A stretch of 64,000 bases of DNA, taken from NCBI GenBank assembly GCA_030220185.1, contig JASPKZ010003844.1, positions 753,001-817,000 on the forward strand, in the 5' to 3' direction. Under the pieces are notes generated by a model that made no database searches, was not told the origin of the DNA, and saw only the letters and a program-made list of their open reading frames with translations. The DNA is from Diploptera punctata (taxonomy: Eukaryota; Arthropoda; Insecta; Blattodea; Blaberidae). Positions 21,548-32,529 of this stretch are shown piece after piece. Position 1 is the first letter of the stretch, and each line of letters opens with the position of its first letter. Position numbers and translations under genes: made by a program.

Positions 21548-23345
21548 TTATGCAAAGCATAGGTTAAATATACGATTCATAAAGAGGAAACGCTCCATAG
21601 GAGTGGAAAGTTGAGCCAATAATGGCTCGACTTTCCGGAGCATTGCCTCTACTGTATCGTTTGAAGGTATAGTACACTGTAGCGGGCCCTGAACTGGAAC
21701 ATTGCTGTTTACATTATTGTTTGGTAAAGCGTTGCCAGATTGTAAGGCTGCGGTATAGGTAACGTTTGGAGTAACTGGTGTGGAATTAAAGGTCCGAGGT
21801 TGAACTGGAAGTTTCGGAACAGGTCGAGTGACTTGGTTGTATCTTTCTTGAGCTGCCTGAAAAGCAGGACAAGCTCTATAGGAAGCTGGATGGCCAGACT
21901 CCCCGCAATTTGCACACTTTAGCAAATTTTTGTTGCGCTGTGCTTCGGCCTTAACTGCACACTCTTTGTGATTGTGAGACCCAGCACAGACAACACAACG
22001 TGGAGTCCGGTTGCATCCAGGGAAAGTATGGTTAAAGGACTGACAACGAAAACATTGTTTCAGCCCAGAGCGAGGTCTGTAAGGTTCAATCGCTACAACA
22101 GTAAACAAAAGTCGCCTCAAGTTCTCTATTTCCCGGCCTTGAGGAGTATTCTCTAACTCAAGAATCCAGATAGGTAGCTTTATAGTAAGATCATTTTCGG
22201 TTTTAGAAATTTGTTTTATCGCCTTGAGAGGATATCCTAATGAAAGGATTTCCTCTCGTATGTCGTTTAGAGGTATGCTTGAGGGCAACTTTTTGAGTAC
22301 CAGTCTCAATGGAAGATCTTTTTTGAGTTGGTAAGTATAATATTCCTTATTAAGGGAACGAAAATACTCCTTTAACTTCAAAAAGTCATCCAGATTTGAG
22401 GCATAGTACCGCAATCCTTATGATACATTAACTACTTTGAAAGGTTCAGAAAGTAAGTTTCTAAGTTCCCGGTTCATACGGAACAAGTCCCCGTGACCAG
22501 TTATAGTAATTGGTGGGGGTCTTGGTCCCATACGAACAGGGTTATCAGAAGGTGCATTCACTGTCGGAGCGGTTGGTGTACTTTCCTCCATTGGAGATGG
22601 CTCTACCTGTGAAGATGTTCCAGCTATTGGTGTAGAAGATTCAGTTTGAACTGAAGAAGTATTTTCTGTTGCAATTGCTGGAACAACAGCAGGAGCATCC
22701 ACCGGTTGTTTGGATCGACTTACTGGAGTTTTGAATTCCAAGTCTTGTATATGTTTACCATAACGTTTTGGCGTTTTGTCATCTCTTTTTGGAAGTATGG
22801 CACTTTCTTTAACTTTAGAAAGTATAGCACTTTCTCTAGCTTTAGAAAGTGTAACACTTTCTGTAACTTTAGGGTTTTTTTTATTTCTTTTTTCTTTTCT
22901 TATCTTTAGGAATAGCCCCTGTAGGAGCATCACTAAGTTCACTAAGCTCGGAAGCTGATCTAGATTTAAATTCCTGCTGGAATGAAAAACAAGCGATTTG
23001 AATTTCAGCAGTACAGGCTCGTAATTCTGCATGGAAATTTTGAAATAAGGCGAGTCCCGGCTCGTATCTATCAATAACTTTGTTCAATCGATCCAAACAG
23101 TGGCGTGTAAGATCCCCAGCTGACTCGGACCTCTCATATTTTTTGTAGGTTTGAAAGTAATTTATGATTATCATGAAAGTTCCCCGGATATGGTGAAGAA
23201 TAGACTTGATTTCTTCACTCTCACTACGTTTGAATTTACATGAAGCAACATGCTTCTCAAATTTATCATCAGCATCCTCCCAATATATGAGAGGTCCGGG
23301 TTCTTCGACATCCATTGACCCACTTAAATCTGGCATAGATGCCAT
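21548..23345 (-). pseudogene. Jockey-like LINE ORF1 (Gag-like), broken
   Basis: About 600 codons in three pieces. The N-terminal part (first ATG at 23345, MASMPDLSGS) is acidic and helical. The middle has KESAILSK-type imperfect repeats (near 22790-22870) and a proline/threonine-rich linker. The C-terminal part (22414-21548) carries a LPSSIPLNDIREEI domain and three zinc knuckles: CX2CX4HX4C (CFRC...), CX2CX3HX4C (CVVC...) and CX2CX4HX6C (CANC...). That knuckle series is characteristic of ORF1 in Jockey/I-type LINEs, where it binds element RNA. Damage: a frameshift in an A-rich run near 22885-22900 and an in-frame TAA at 22415-22417. Ends naturally at TAA after NLCFA. Without ORF2 it cannot transpose itself. 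Confidence 0.8.
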
Positions 23346-23364
23346 GCTTGGTATTTCCAAGACT

Positions 23365-23760
23365 TAGTTCACTATGCAAGATACACTAAATACACTTGTC
23401 ACCAACACTAAGGTAGAATTTAACACAAAAAACACTTTGCGCTGAGCTATAACACTTATTGATGCCACAAAGCACACGATATATATATTAGTGCTAATTT
23501 GCACTATAAACAATGGACCGGGCACGTGCCCGGTCTCAAGGCTGCCACGCACTTTAATTGGCCAATAGGATCACTTTTTATTTCGGCCAATCACAGCACA
23601 CTAAACTACCGGTCACCATCCACAGACAAGACAGACTCGATGTCGCTGGACAATTTCGATGCTCGATGCTCGTGCTATACCACAGTAGCGGGAGCTGGTG
23701 GCGGTATCGGCGGAGCCGATTCACGAAGTTCTAGGAGAGTTTCAATGATGTTGTATCTTT
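23365..23760 (-). promoter_or_regulatory. Possible 5' promoter region of the ORF1 unit
   Basis: Read toward ORF1 (minus strand): two inverted CCAAT boxes (23564-23595 region), then a 20-bp perfect palindrome GACCGGGCACGTGCCCGGTC at 23516-23535 containing an E-box, then a TTTATA at 23505-23510, then the ORF1 ATG at 23345. GC content is higher than in the surroundings. Motif-based only; strand and activity are inferred. Confidence 0.35.
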
Positions 23761-24167
23761 AGAAGCTCAATTTAGAATTCAATGAATGAATGTGAAAGCC
23801 ATGCTCGGCTCAGATTCCAAGTTTTCTGGTTTCAACCTACCAGCACTCAATGATTCAATAATGGAATAAAAAATAATGAGCTTTTTTTTCGGAAAGGAAA
23901 CTGTAGATCCCGTGACGTAGTATTATAAACGTTGTAACATTATACAATACTAGTAATAACAATAATTAATTCGTTATCTCTGTCAAATATTCAATTTATT
24001 CAAGTCGACGTTTCAATCTTCCTGTGTGAGATCATTTTCAAGTCATTTGATATTTCCAGTTATCCATTTTGAATGGGTTTTGTATAGCACATAGTTATCT
24101 ATACTTTATAAGTTCATAATTGTCTTTTATACCGTTGAGGTTATAACAATGTTAAATTATATATATT
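23761..24167. other. Unassigned; contains GACGTTTCAATC motif
   Basis: No gene. The 24003-24040 segment is, inverted, of the GAAACGTC type discussed for 43402-43566. Confidence 0.35.
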
Positions 24168-24330
24168 TTTTACCATGTATACTACCGTCTTCCTCAACTA
24201 TAATGTTTCTATTTAAAATTTTTGTTGATTTCACTCTAGGCCTTGCGAAGCATGCTTTATCTTCTGGAGTTGCTGTACTAGTGTAGAAATATCTGTATAT
24301 GTCCTGAAATATCTGTATATGACCTGAGTT

Positions 24331-24571
24331 CTACGCTACGGATGCGATGATCTACAGAGAATGGACAGCAGCCAGATACGACCTCAGACACACAGTGACA
24401 AGAGTCGCGGTCCATGGCTTCCACCACAGGATATGCACAAGCACAACAGTGAAGCGCCATAACCCAGAAGAAAAGTGCAAGTGCAAACTATGTGGGTCGC
24501 ACTGCGACCGATATCACCTATTACAGTGTAAAAACATAGGAACATCGATAACAGACTTGTGTAAGACATGA
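24331..24571 (+). pseudogene. Retroelement C-terminal remnant with C/H cluster
   Basis: About 75 codons, AMIYREWTAARYDLRHTVTR then HNPEEKCKCKLCGSHCDRYH with a following QC. The C-X-C-X2-C-X3-C-X3-H-X4-C pattern looks like the zinc-binding C-terminus of several LINE/retroelement ORFs. No catalytic domain remains. Family not determined. Confidence 0.45.
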
Positions 24572-24609
24572 AAACAATTCTTTCTACATGGCCATTGGCT
24601 GCAATAATA

Positions 24610-24611
24610 CC

Positions 24612-24668
<57 letters not shown>

Positions 24669-24720
24669 TACTATCACTATTACTATTATTATTATTAGTA
24701 TTATTATTATTGTTATTATA
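24610..24720. repeat. (ATT)n microsatellite
   Basis: About 35 ATT/ACT units. Poly-isoleucine ORFs are artefacts. Confidence 0.95.
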
Positions 24721-24940
24721 TATCTAGTAGAGGAAATCGAAATTATCAAGGAGGCCAAGAATACAAACATTCTCAACGAAAATATGCCTAATGAGCAAAA
24801 CCCTCTACTAGACATATACATATATTTCTACACTACTACAACAACTCCAGAAGATGAAACATGCTTCGAAAGGCCTAGAGTGAAATGAACAAAACTTTTA
24901 AATAGAAACATTATAGTTGAGGAAGACGGTAGTATACAAG

Positions 24941-24941
24941 G

Positions 24942-24982
<41 letters not shown>
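24941..24982. repeat. (TA)n microsatellite
   Basis: About 20 TA units. Confidence 0.95.
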
Positions 24983-24986
<4 letters not shown>

Positions 24987-25194
24987 AACACATAGTTACC
25001 ATTACCATGCCAATTGTGTGTGTGTGTTTCTTAACCCTTAACTTCACAATGTAGACATATCTTTTAAGATACATGGATTTCATTCATTTATATATTATTG
25101 TTTATGAAACAATAAAAAACAAATTAATATAAATTACTTAAGTTTATGTCAAATTACGTAATAATATAGCCTACAATAATAACTTAGAGTTTTA
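24983..25194. other. Unassigned sequence
   Basis: Nothing recognised. Confidence 0.4.
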
Positions 25195-25275
25195 CATGAT
25201 TTTGTTTCCTTTGCGGTCCGGAACATTTAAATAACTGGCAGGAGAAATTAATGTTTCTCCAATTGAAGGGTTAAA
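25195..25275. repeat. Short repeat shared with 48030-48110
   Basis: Both copies contain TTGCGGTCCGGAACATTTAA ATAA, TGGCAGGA and AATTAATGTTT-like text followed by GGTTA. No coding; class unknown. Confidence 0.6.
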
Positions 25276-25879
25276 TACAATTTGATTTTAACACATTCAA
25301 AATTCCAATTTTATGATTAAATATATTTCAACAAGGAATCATATGTATCACACCATTCATTTAATTATTTTTGTTTATTCAATGCTTTATTTTGCTCTTA
25401 TATATACAATTGAGGAATATCTTTAATTCCAGTAGTATAAAGTTTAGTTATTTCGCGCCGTAACTGAGCATAAAATACCTACCTAAAATAACTGTAAGAA
25501 GGAAGCCTTGTATGGCTTGGTTATAATTATTAAGGCATCATGATTTGGTGCCTGGTTCGGGGCCCTATGGGGAAGAAATTTGCTTATGTAATTTTGACCC
25601 GAAAGCAATTGGTGTCCACCCAGCATCGTGAAGAACTTGGTAGCTACAATAAATAACGGTATCTGGTTGAGAAAATCATTTATAACGTATTGGGGATCTG
25701 ACATTCTGGCCATATTTTACCTGTATACTGGTTGAATAATAGCCCACCACTGTGATTAACACATGTGTATGTAAGGTCAGCCACTTGCTGGAAGGTCAAG
25801 GGTCTTTTAGGCTTGTCGCGCCATGGGGTAAAACAGTTTAATGATAAGTTATAAGTAACCTGAACACTTGAAAGTTTCC
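25276..25879. other. Unassigned; two overlapping minus-strand frames
   Basis: Frames at 25713-25483 and 25973-25680 (e.g. FTPWRDKPKRPLTFQQVAD) match no family I know. Only the first ~20 codons of the second belong to the neighbouring LINE. A TAGTCTATGGGAA direct duplication lies at about 25878-25907. Could be an old pseudogene. Confidence 0.3.
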
Positions 25880-26565
25880 CATAGACTATATTCCCATAGA
25901 CTACATTCCTTGAACCTCTTGGCTTGTAGTTGAATGCTGCTCTTGGTAATCTTGTTAGATGCATTATTTCCACATGTGTAAACTATTTCTCTCTATATTC
26001 TCTGATTTTCTCATTATATGGATATATATTTAACATTGTTCTTATATCTTTATTCTTTATCCGATCCAATCTTGTGCAGCCATTTGTTCTTCTAAGGAAG
26101 TTCATTTCTGTGCTTTGTAATCTATTTTGCAATTTTTTGGTCATTACCCAAGTTTCGCTCCCATAAAGTAATGCAGGAACTGCCAATGTTTTATAAAACT
26201 TCAATCTAGTACTCTTCTTGTTTTATTCTTTAATGTTTTACGTATAGTTCCACATATTATTTGAAATCTGGACAGTTTCACATTTACGTCTTTTTTAGTT
26301 TTTTGTTTATAGTAAAATTATAACCCAAATAATTAAAATTTGTTACTTGTTCCAGAGGTTTGTTGTCTATTATGATTTTTCATCTTATATGTTCACTTCC
26401 CCAAAATGCTATTATTTTTGTTTTTTCTTTTGATATTTTTGAAACTATATTCTTGGCATAACTGATTTAATTGATGTAAAGAGTACTGCAAATTATTTCC
26501 ATTTTCTTGAATAATAACCACATCGTCAGCATACATTAAAACGTTTAATGTTACGGAAATATATG
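25880..26565 (-). mobile_element. RTE-B LINE 3' half
   Basis: On the minus strand: YADDVV-like motif near 26535, then FYKTLAVPALLYGSETWVMT, EMNFLRRTNGC and LPRAAFNYKPRGSR. Several frameshifts. 5'-truncated near 26565. Confidence 0.8.
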
Positions 26566-26653
26566 ATAACTAATTGTATATTGTAGCACGATTAAATTAA
26601 TTTGGAAAACAATCATTACTTTAGCATAGCAACATGGATGGAACTGGAATGCA

Positions 26654-27886
26654 ACAGTCTTGTTCATACACTCAAATAATGCTGTCTCTATCCTTTGTGT
26701 TTGTAAACTAATGTTGCGCTACCTACTCAAGTGAACCAGTAGAGAGGGTTGTTTCATAGTATTGACGTACTTGCTTCATTTGTGTACACAATGGAGAAGC
26801 AATTGCAGTTAAGTTCAGACTTAAATAGAACTATTGTCAACCTTGCTTTATGAGGGAAATCACCGGGTAAAACAGGCAAAATAATGTGCAAATCACATGC
26901 AACAGTACAGTACATAGTTAACAAGTTCAAGTATGAAGGTATGATAGAAAATTTTCAGCGTAAACGTAGAGAAAAAATAATAAACGAAAGAGAAGAACGT
27001 TTTATACTCAGACATGTTAGAACACATACTCGGATTAGTGTCCCGGAACTTAGGCCTATGGTGGAAGAAGTGTCCGGAAAGCAAATGAGCAATCAGACTG
27101 ATCGTCGTATACTGTGGTCGCATAATTATCATGGCCGCAGACCGTGAAAAATGTCATATGTAAGTGAAAAAATTCTGCTGCAAGTTTACTCTTTTCAAAA
27201 GAGCTTCTAAACAAATCAAAGAGTTTTCGGATTGTGTAATTTGGTCCGATGAAAGCAAAACAAATCTCTTCGGATCAGATAATATGATAAGGGTTTGGAA
27301 GGAACCCAACACTGCTGATGATAAGGTGAATACCCTTTCGAGTGTGAAACACGTTATGATGTTCAGTTATGATCTGGGCCTATATGTCTTCCAGCGGGAT
27401 TGGAAACCTGCATTTGATTGACGGAATAGTGATAACAGGCATTGCAACAGGATGTTGATGGTAAACGTAAAACAAATTGCCATAAAAACTGGGACTAGGA
27501 CAGAATTACATATTTCAACAATACAATGACAGTAAACATACTACAGACATTAACAATCTTTGGTTGATCTGGAAAGTTCCAAAGCAGCTGAGAACACATC
27601 CGCAATCAGCTGATCTAAATCTAATAGGGAATCGTTGGGCCGAATTGAAGAAAAATGTTCGTAAAAGGAAAAGGACTTGGAAAAAAAAAAAAAAAAAAAA
27701 AAGAGGCAGAGCGTTTCAATAGAGAATAATGGGATAAAATCACACCTGAGGCAATAAAAAAGTTGTTAATTCAATGCAACTACGATGTCAAGCAGTGATT
27801 AAAGCTAAGGGGTACTCTACTAAGTATTAAATAAAGACAATTTTCTGTGTTTTAGATTTGTGTTTTAAGTGTATGAACAGAAATGT
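26654..27886 (+). mobile_element. Tc1-like DNA transposon
   Basis: About 1.23 kb. Terminal inverted repeats are recognisable as CAGTCTTGTTCATACACTCA at the left (26654-) and its decayed complement at the right (TTAAGTGTATGAACAGAAATG, 27865-27886). Size and transposase fit the Tc1 group. The TA target duplication is no longer clear. Confidence 0.75.
26791..27830 (+). pseudogene. Tc1-like transposase, inactivated
   Basis: N-terminal helix-turn-helix region (SHATVQYIVNKFKYEGMIEN), then VIWSDESKTNLFGSD with the first catalytic Asp. The second catalytic site reads FQQYNDSKH where the family has an Asp in place of the Tyr, and the third reads SADLNLIGNRWAEL with Gly in place of the catalytic Glu. 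A TGA stop lies 20 codons after the ATG (26791), there are further frameshifts near 27145 and 27480, and a poly-A run at 27680-27701. It cannot encode an active enzyme. Confidence 0.85.
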
Positions 27887-27890
27887 TACA

Positions 27891-28117
27891 AACGCAGAAA
27901 TGTTACAAACAAGTGAAAGTTAATTTCGTTGGTTTTAGTTTTAATTAAATTTTGAATAGAAATAGATGCAAAAGATAATTTTTTAAGTATAGGTGAGTTA
28001 GGCTGTGATAATACTCTGAAGTGATAATCATAAATAAATCACTATTCCTAAGATAGAACATTTACTTTATATCACAAAATCTGTATGAACAAGAATGTTA
28101 ATAACTGTATATATAGG
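27891..28117. other. Unassigned sequence
   Basis: Only a short direct repeat (AGAAATGTTACAAAC, twice, 27879-27913). Confidence 0.4.
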
Positions 28118-28118
28118 G

Positions 28119-28158
<40 letters not shown>
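28118..28158. repeat. (TA)n microsatellite
   Basis: About 19 TA units. Confidence 0.95.
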
Positions 28159-28159
<1 letters not shown>

Positions 28160-28169
28160 TTTGCCATAC

Positions 28170-28640
28170 AGAATTGGCAAATTGTTTTAACTGAACATTT
28201 TAAAATTGACGATATTTTATTAGATACTTTTTGCAGACGATCATGTTGTGATATCTGAGACGGAAGATGGCTTATAACAGGCAATTTACAAATTAAGTAA
28301 AATATGTGAAACATACAACATGAAAGTATCTAATTTGAAAACAAAGAATTAGCTTTCCGAGGGTATGAACCACTAAGAGTGAAAATCCAATTATAGAAAA
28401 AAAATAAAAGAACAGGTGAGCAATTTTAATTACCTGGGATACAATGTATCATTAAAAAAAATACATTTAATTATATGTGTGGCACCATAAAACGAAGTCT
28501 CAAAGGAACTAGAAAGGGAATACTTTAAACATTTTATAAAACAATTGTGGTTCCAACACTACTACATGCATCGGGAAAATGGGTCTTAACCATAAACCAG
28601 GAAACAAGAATACAAACGACAGAAATGGGGTTTCTATGAT
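28170..28640 (+). mobile_element. RTE-B LINE, left part (split)
   Basis: Frameshifted RT segment: FADDHVV-like, YNMKVSNLKTKELAF, FNYLGYNVS, then KTIVVPTLLHASG. Collinear with the piece at 63815-64000. Continues at 29155 after a SINE-B/RTE-A insertion. Confidence 0.75.
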
Positions 28641-28642
28641 AA

Positions 28643-28690
28643 GATTGCAATCAAGGACCTGCCTTCGGGCAGAATAACTATGGATGAATT
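28643..28690 (+). mobile_element. SINE-B 3' fragment
   Basis: TGCAATCAAGGACCTGCC, TTCGGGCAGAATAACTATGG and ATGAATT match the 3' end of SINE-B. It joins directly to RTE-A sequence. Confidence 0.75.
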
Positions 28691-29150
28691 CTACCTATAT
28701 TATATGGATGCGAAACATGGACTCTTACTTTAAGGGAAGAAAGGAGATTACGAGTATTTGAGAATAAAGTTCTTAGGGAAATTGTTGGACTAAAGAGAGA
28801 TGAACAGACAGGTGAATGGAGAAGACTTCATAACAGTGAACTACATGGTCTTTATAAGAAGTCAGATATAATAAGAACAGTTAAGTCTCGTAGACTGCGA
28901 TGGGCAGGACATGTGGCACGAATGGGGAATCAAATACGTGCATGGAAGCTTCTTGTAGGAAACCAGAGGAAAACGTCCAGTTGGTAGACCAAGAATGAGG
29001 TGGTAGAATAACATTAACTATGATTTGAAGGAAGTGGATTATATAGAGAATGATTGGAAAACATTAGCTCAGGATAGGGATATATGGATAGCTTATGTCC
29101 GCGCGGCTATGAACCTGCGGGTTCGATAGTGCCAGTTAGTTAGTTAGTTA
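28691..29150 (+). mobile_element. RTE-A LINE 3' fragment
   Basis: From TATATTATATGGATGCGAAA through LRVFENKVLREIVG to the tail AGTGCCAGTTAGTTAGTTAG. Two small deletions break the frame. Lies inside RTE-B. Confidence 0.9.
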
Positions 29151-29154
29151 TAAG

Positions 29155-29395
29155 CAATGATAGGCCTATAAGAAATTAAATTGCTATGGGCACGTACGAC
29201 AAATGCAAGAGGAAAACGTTGGAATGGTGGAAGAAAGAAAGGAAGACCTCGAAACTCATGGATGCAAGAAATAAGAACTGGAATGAAAACAAGAGTACTG
29301 AATGACATGGATTGGATGGATAGAGACGAGTGGAGAAGAAAAATAAAACTTTAGACACAGAAAGATGTGTAAACATTAAAATTCTGTATATAAAT
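29155..29395 (+). mobile_element. RTE-B LINE, right part
   Basis: Reads KLLWARTTNARGKRWNGGRK then RKEDLETHG in another frame, DMDWMDRDEWRRKIKL and a 3' UTR; it completes the copy begun at 28170. Confidence 0.7.
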
Positions 29396-29404
29396 AAAAT
29401 TATT

Positions 29405-29605
29405 ATTTGCCATCTCAGACGCAATGGGCCCGAATTCGACTACTGGTCGGGAAAAGAGTATTCTGTATGTGTTTTTTGGGGCTTTTCCTACCCATAACAC
29501 TAATTACAGGAGACCGTATATCAAAACAGTCCCCGAATACCGTCTGGTCATCATAACGATCCATATTACACTCACGTTGTTTAAAAATACATACATTCAT
29601 ACACA
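29405..29605 (+). mobile_element. SINE-C fragment
   Basis: GACGCAATGGGCCCGAATTC, a CTGGTCGGGAAAAGAG B-box region and CCCCGAATACCGTCTGGTCA match other SINE-C copies. The 3' half is absent. Confidence 0.65.
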
Positions 29606-30015
29606 TGCCTACATATTAGAACCATACATAAGATGTGATATATCCTGGATGTTAAAGCGTCTTCATTAAGATGACATAAAAACAAAAGCATATACTTAGA
29701 ATAAGTAGGTCTATATGTTAGAAAATTAGTAGGTATATATGTTTTATGTTTTTTAGGGAAATTATCTTAAATGCATTTTCAAAACAAACTTTAGTAATTT
29801 GCATTTTTCACTCGTAATGACATGGTAATAAACAGTTACACCTGGACATTGTGCATTAGGGTAATGATTCTAATTCGAAATCGATTAGCTAGAATTGTAA
29901 ACGTAAATTTAACTGTGCCACCCTGCATTAAGTCACCAGTAATTAAGGGCGGTGCACTGGTAATGTCAACTGAATGAAAGTAACCATAAGAAGCTTGGAG
30001 AATTAACTGTTAAAT
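29606..30015. other. Unassigned sequence
   Basis: No supported feature. Confidence 0.4.
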
Positions 30016-30019
30016 ATAA

Positions 30020-30500
30020 TATCATCATCATCTGCATTCATGGATTAGGTCTGTTGACCCGTTCCGACTTCAGCCCATCTCTTTCTAGGTCTGCTCACAT
30101 CTCGGGTGCCTTTAGGTTTGTATTTTGTCATTTGTTTTGGATATCTATCTTCGTTCATTCTGTCTATGTGTTTCTTCCATTTTTGTCTATATGTATCTAT
30201 TTTATCAGTTATTGCAAATATTTCAAGTTCCTGTCTTATTTATGTGTTCTTGATTCTGTCTTCCTTAGTGCACCCTTTAACAGATCTCAAAAATTTCATT
30301 TCTGCCGCCGTTATCCTACTTAGATCTTCTTTTTATGTATCCAGGCTTCTGAACCATAGATCAGTACCGGTACTGCCAAAGTTTTATAAAATTTCAGTTG
30401 GGTCTCTCTTGTTGTTTCGTTATTTAGTGATCGTTTTATCGTACCACATATTCCCTGGAATTTTGCTATTTTATTAGTTATATAATATATAACATGAAAT
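30020..30500 (-). mobile_element. RTE-B LINE 3' fragment
   Basis: On the minus strand: KIAKFQGICGTIKRSLNNET, LKFYKTLAVPVLIYGSEAW and, shifted, a 3' region of the type seen at 58080-58370. Plus-strand frames are shadows. Confidence 0.8.
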
Positions 30501-30789
30501 AATACCAATTCTCAGTAAATCTATTATTAATGCGAGTCACAATGCCATTGCAAGGATTAACATTAAAGTTAATCTAGCTTACGATAAATTAACTCTAAAA
30601 ATTGTAAACTGTAGAAACAAAGTTTAAACCACAACAACGATTTTGTAAATATTTCATTTGTTTCCGCAGCTATAAAAAAACCTGGAAATAAAAAAAAAAT
30701 AAGCGCAGACCACAAAAGTTTTATAATCATTGTTCGGAATATACATTTTTTTGTATATGTTACATAAATAATATAAACAGTTATAAAAT
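30501..30789. other. Unassigned sequence
   Basis: AT-rich, nothing recognised. Confidence 0.4.
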
Positions 30790-31105
30790 CTTGGTTAAGG
30801 GCTTAAGACAAAGGGCAACAAGCTGGAAAATGGTGGGTGCGATTTCAGGTGGGGTCAGGATTTTTAAACAGGCGTAAATATTCTGGCACCATCATGACTC
30901 TGGGATCAACTCAGCCTGTAATCGAAAAAAAAGATTATGTTTGGAATAAAGGCAGTCGTCACACAGGGCTGACAACCCGGGTGACTTATCGTGCGGAAAG
31001 TTGGGAGCCCCAACCTCCTAATACCCCATGCGGAATGGCGTGAGCCGAAACCTTCTACTACCCCAAAGTCCTGCTAGCGCCTGAAGTAAAACACTTTACT
31101 TTTAA
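30790..31105 (+). mobile_element. SINE-D
   Basis: GTGGGGTCAGGATTTTTAAA, TTCTGGCACCATCATGACTC, CAGGGCTGACAACCCGGGTG and AAGTAAAACACTTTACTT correspond in order to 63465-63690. The tRNA head is decayed. Confidence 0.75.
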
Positions 31106-31164
31106 TTTTTTTTATAAAACCGTGATTATGATTCAGAATTTGTAATTACAGCAATTAATGGAAA

Positions 31165-31405
31165 GTGGTTACTCAAGGACAGACCATAAAAGGAATTCTG
31201 AGATTATCAATGAATTACAAAATCATGAGATATGTACAAAAATATAGAAACAACTGGAAATCTCACGTAAGAAGAATGAGCAGAACAAGAATACCACTTC
31301 AAATCTTACCAGCCACCAGGCAAGAGATCCTTGGGCAGACCCTTCAATCGTTGGATTGAGCCCTAGGAAGGAGAAGACGATCGAAAGTGTGAATAGGGTT
31401 TATTG
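31165..31405 (+). mobile_element. LINE 3' fragment (RTE-type)
   Basis: Encodes MNYKIMRYVQKYRNNWKSHV then RRMSRTRIPLQIL and, frame-shifted, GRRRRS, the usual C-terminal order of RTE-type LINEs. Confidence 0.6.
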
Positions 31406-32134
31406 AAATTACTTTAATTCTTTAATTTGAAAATAAATCAAATAAGGAACTTGAAATTCGATGCAGGTAATGTTTTTATAAAATATAATTAGAGGCAAAT
31501 TAATTACGGAAAACTGACTTAAAATTCAAATTTATTAGTCAGTGTCATCCACAATGTCCTGTAACTATTGATTCCTGTCCTTTCCAAGAAGTTCGACATA
31601 GCAAAATCTGTGTGGGTGTGCATTTTCCATTTACTATCCACTGCAATTTTTATGCTCCAGGTTCCGCAATAAACACATAGCGTTAATCTGATCTGTTTTC
31701 AATTTTTGCTCAAATTTGTTAGATTGGTATCTGAATTTAAAGTTTTTGGATCGACTTGTGATTTGTTTAGACATGTAAATTAATTCTCTTGTCATTAATG
31801 TTTTGCAATTAGTGTTTAATATTCATCAAGTCCAACAAACAAAACGAAAATTGAATTATCTCGAAACAGGTTAATTTCTGGAGCGACTATATTTTGGAGG
31901 ATTACTTTTGAAAGACCATACATAGTGATTTTGTTACGATAACTGACTAAATCACAGCTCGCATACCATAGAACAAAAAAAAAAATAAACTGGATCATAT
32001 TTCATTTCTTTTAATTATTAAAATTCCTTCTTTATATAGGACTTGCGCCTCCTTCACCTATGTTATTTAGAAGCTAATACCGTGGATGATAACCAAGAAA
32101 CAGAAATGTTCTGGGAAAACTTCTTGCAGGAATT
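31406..32134. other. Unassigned sequence
   Basis: No feature recognised over ~730 bp. Confidence 0.4.
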
Positions 32135-32435
32135 TATTATAGGGGTTCGATCCCCGGTCGGGGCAGTTTTTCTGGGTGAGGTTTTTATCGCGGTTTTTCC
32201 TCACCTGTAAGACAAATGTCAGGAAAACTTTAAGGCCCAAACAATCCCCGAAATCATATGGCCATCATCACCATCATCATCCTTATCATTATCATCCTTC
32301 ACCGGTGTGGAAAGTAACGGGAAGCTACCACACCTACAATTCCCTAGTAAAGCTGCAAGCATAGCATGAAAATGCTATGATTACAGTGAAGGATCTGCCC
32401 TCGGGCAGAATTACTATGGATGGATGGATATTATA
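32135..32435 (+). mobile_element. SINE-B, head partly lost
   Basis: Intact B box (GGGGTTCGATCCCCGGTCGG), GTGAGGTTTTTATCG, CACCTGTAAGACAAATGTCA, a CATCAT-rich variable stretch, CACCGGTGTGGAAAG, AGCTGCAAGCATAGCATG and the GGGCAGAATTACTATGGATG end. The short ORFs are artefacts. Confidence 0.88.
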
Positions 32436-32529
32436 CAGACACATAGTAGCAGTCGTTCCTGGATCTGCTATTAGCAATGTACCTGGACATGGACGAAATA
32501 ATCATACGACAAGGTACATAAACTCAGAC

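Larger units (their letters stand above)
24168..24949. mobile_element. Element flanked by ~135-bp inverted repeats
   Basis: 24168-24302 and 24812-24949 are inverted copies (TACTACCGTCTTCCTCAACT, TTTCACTCTAGGCCTT, ATCTTCTGGAGTTG, TGTAGAAATAT). Between them are a short coding remnant and a 110-bp ATT tract. Penelope-like elements often have such terminal arrangements, but no GIY-YIG or RT is visible, so the class is open. Confidence 0.55.

Noticed and set aside
24384..24888. Poly-isoleucine frames on both strands
   Set aside because: ATT microsatellite.
30054..30477. Hydrophobic plus-strand frames resembling a membrane protein
   Set aside because: Antisense of RTE-B LINE coding sequence.
32176..32364. 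His-rich frame (HHHHHHPYHYH) as a metal-binding peptide
   Set aside because: Translation of the CATCAT variable part of SINE-B; the same occurs at 38151-38396 and 46544-46762.
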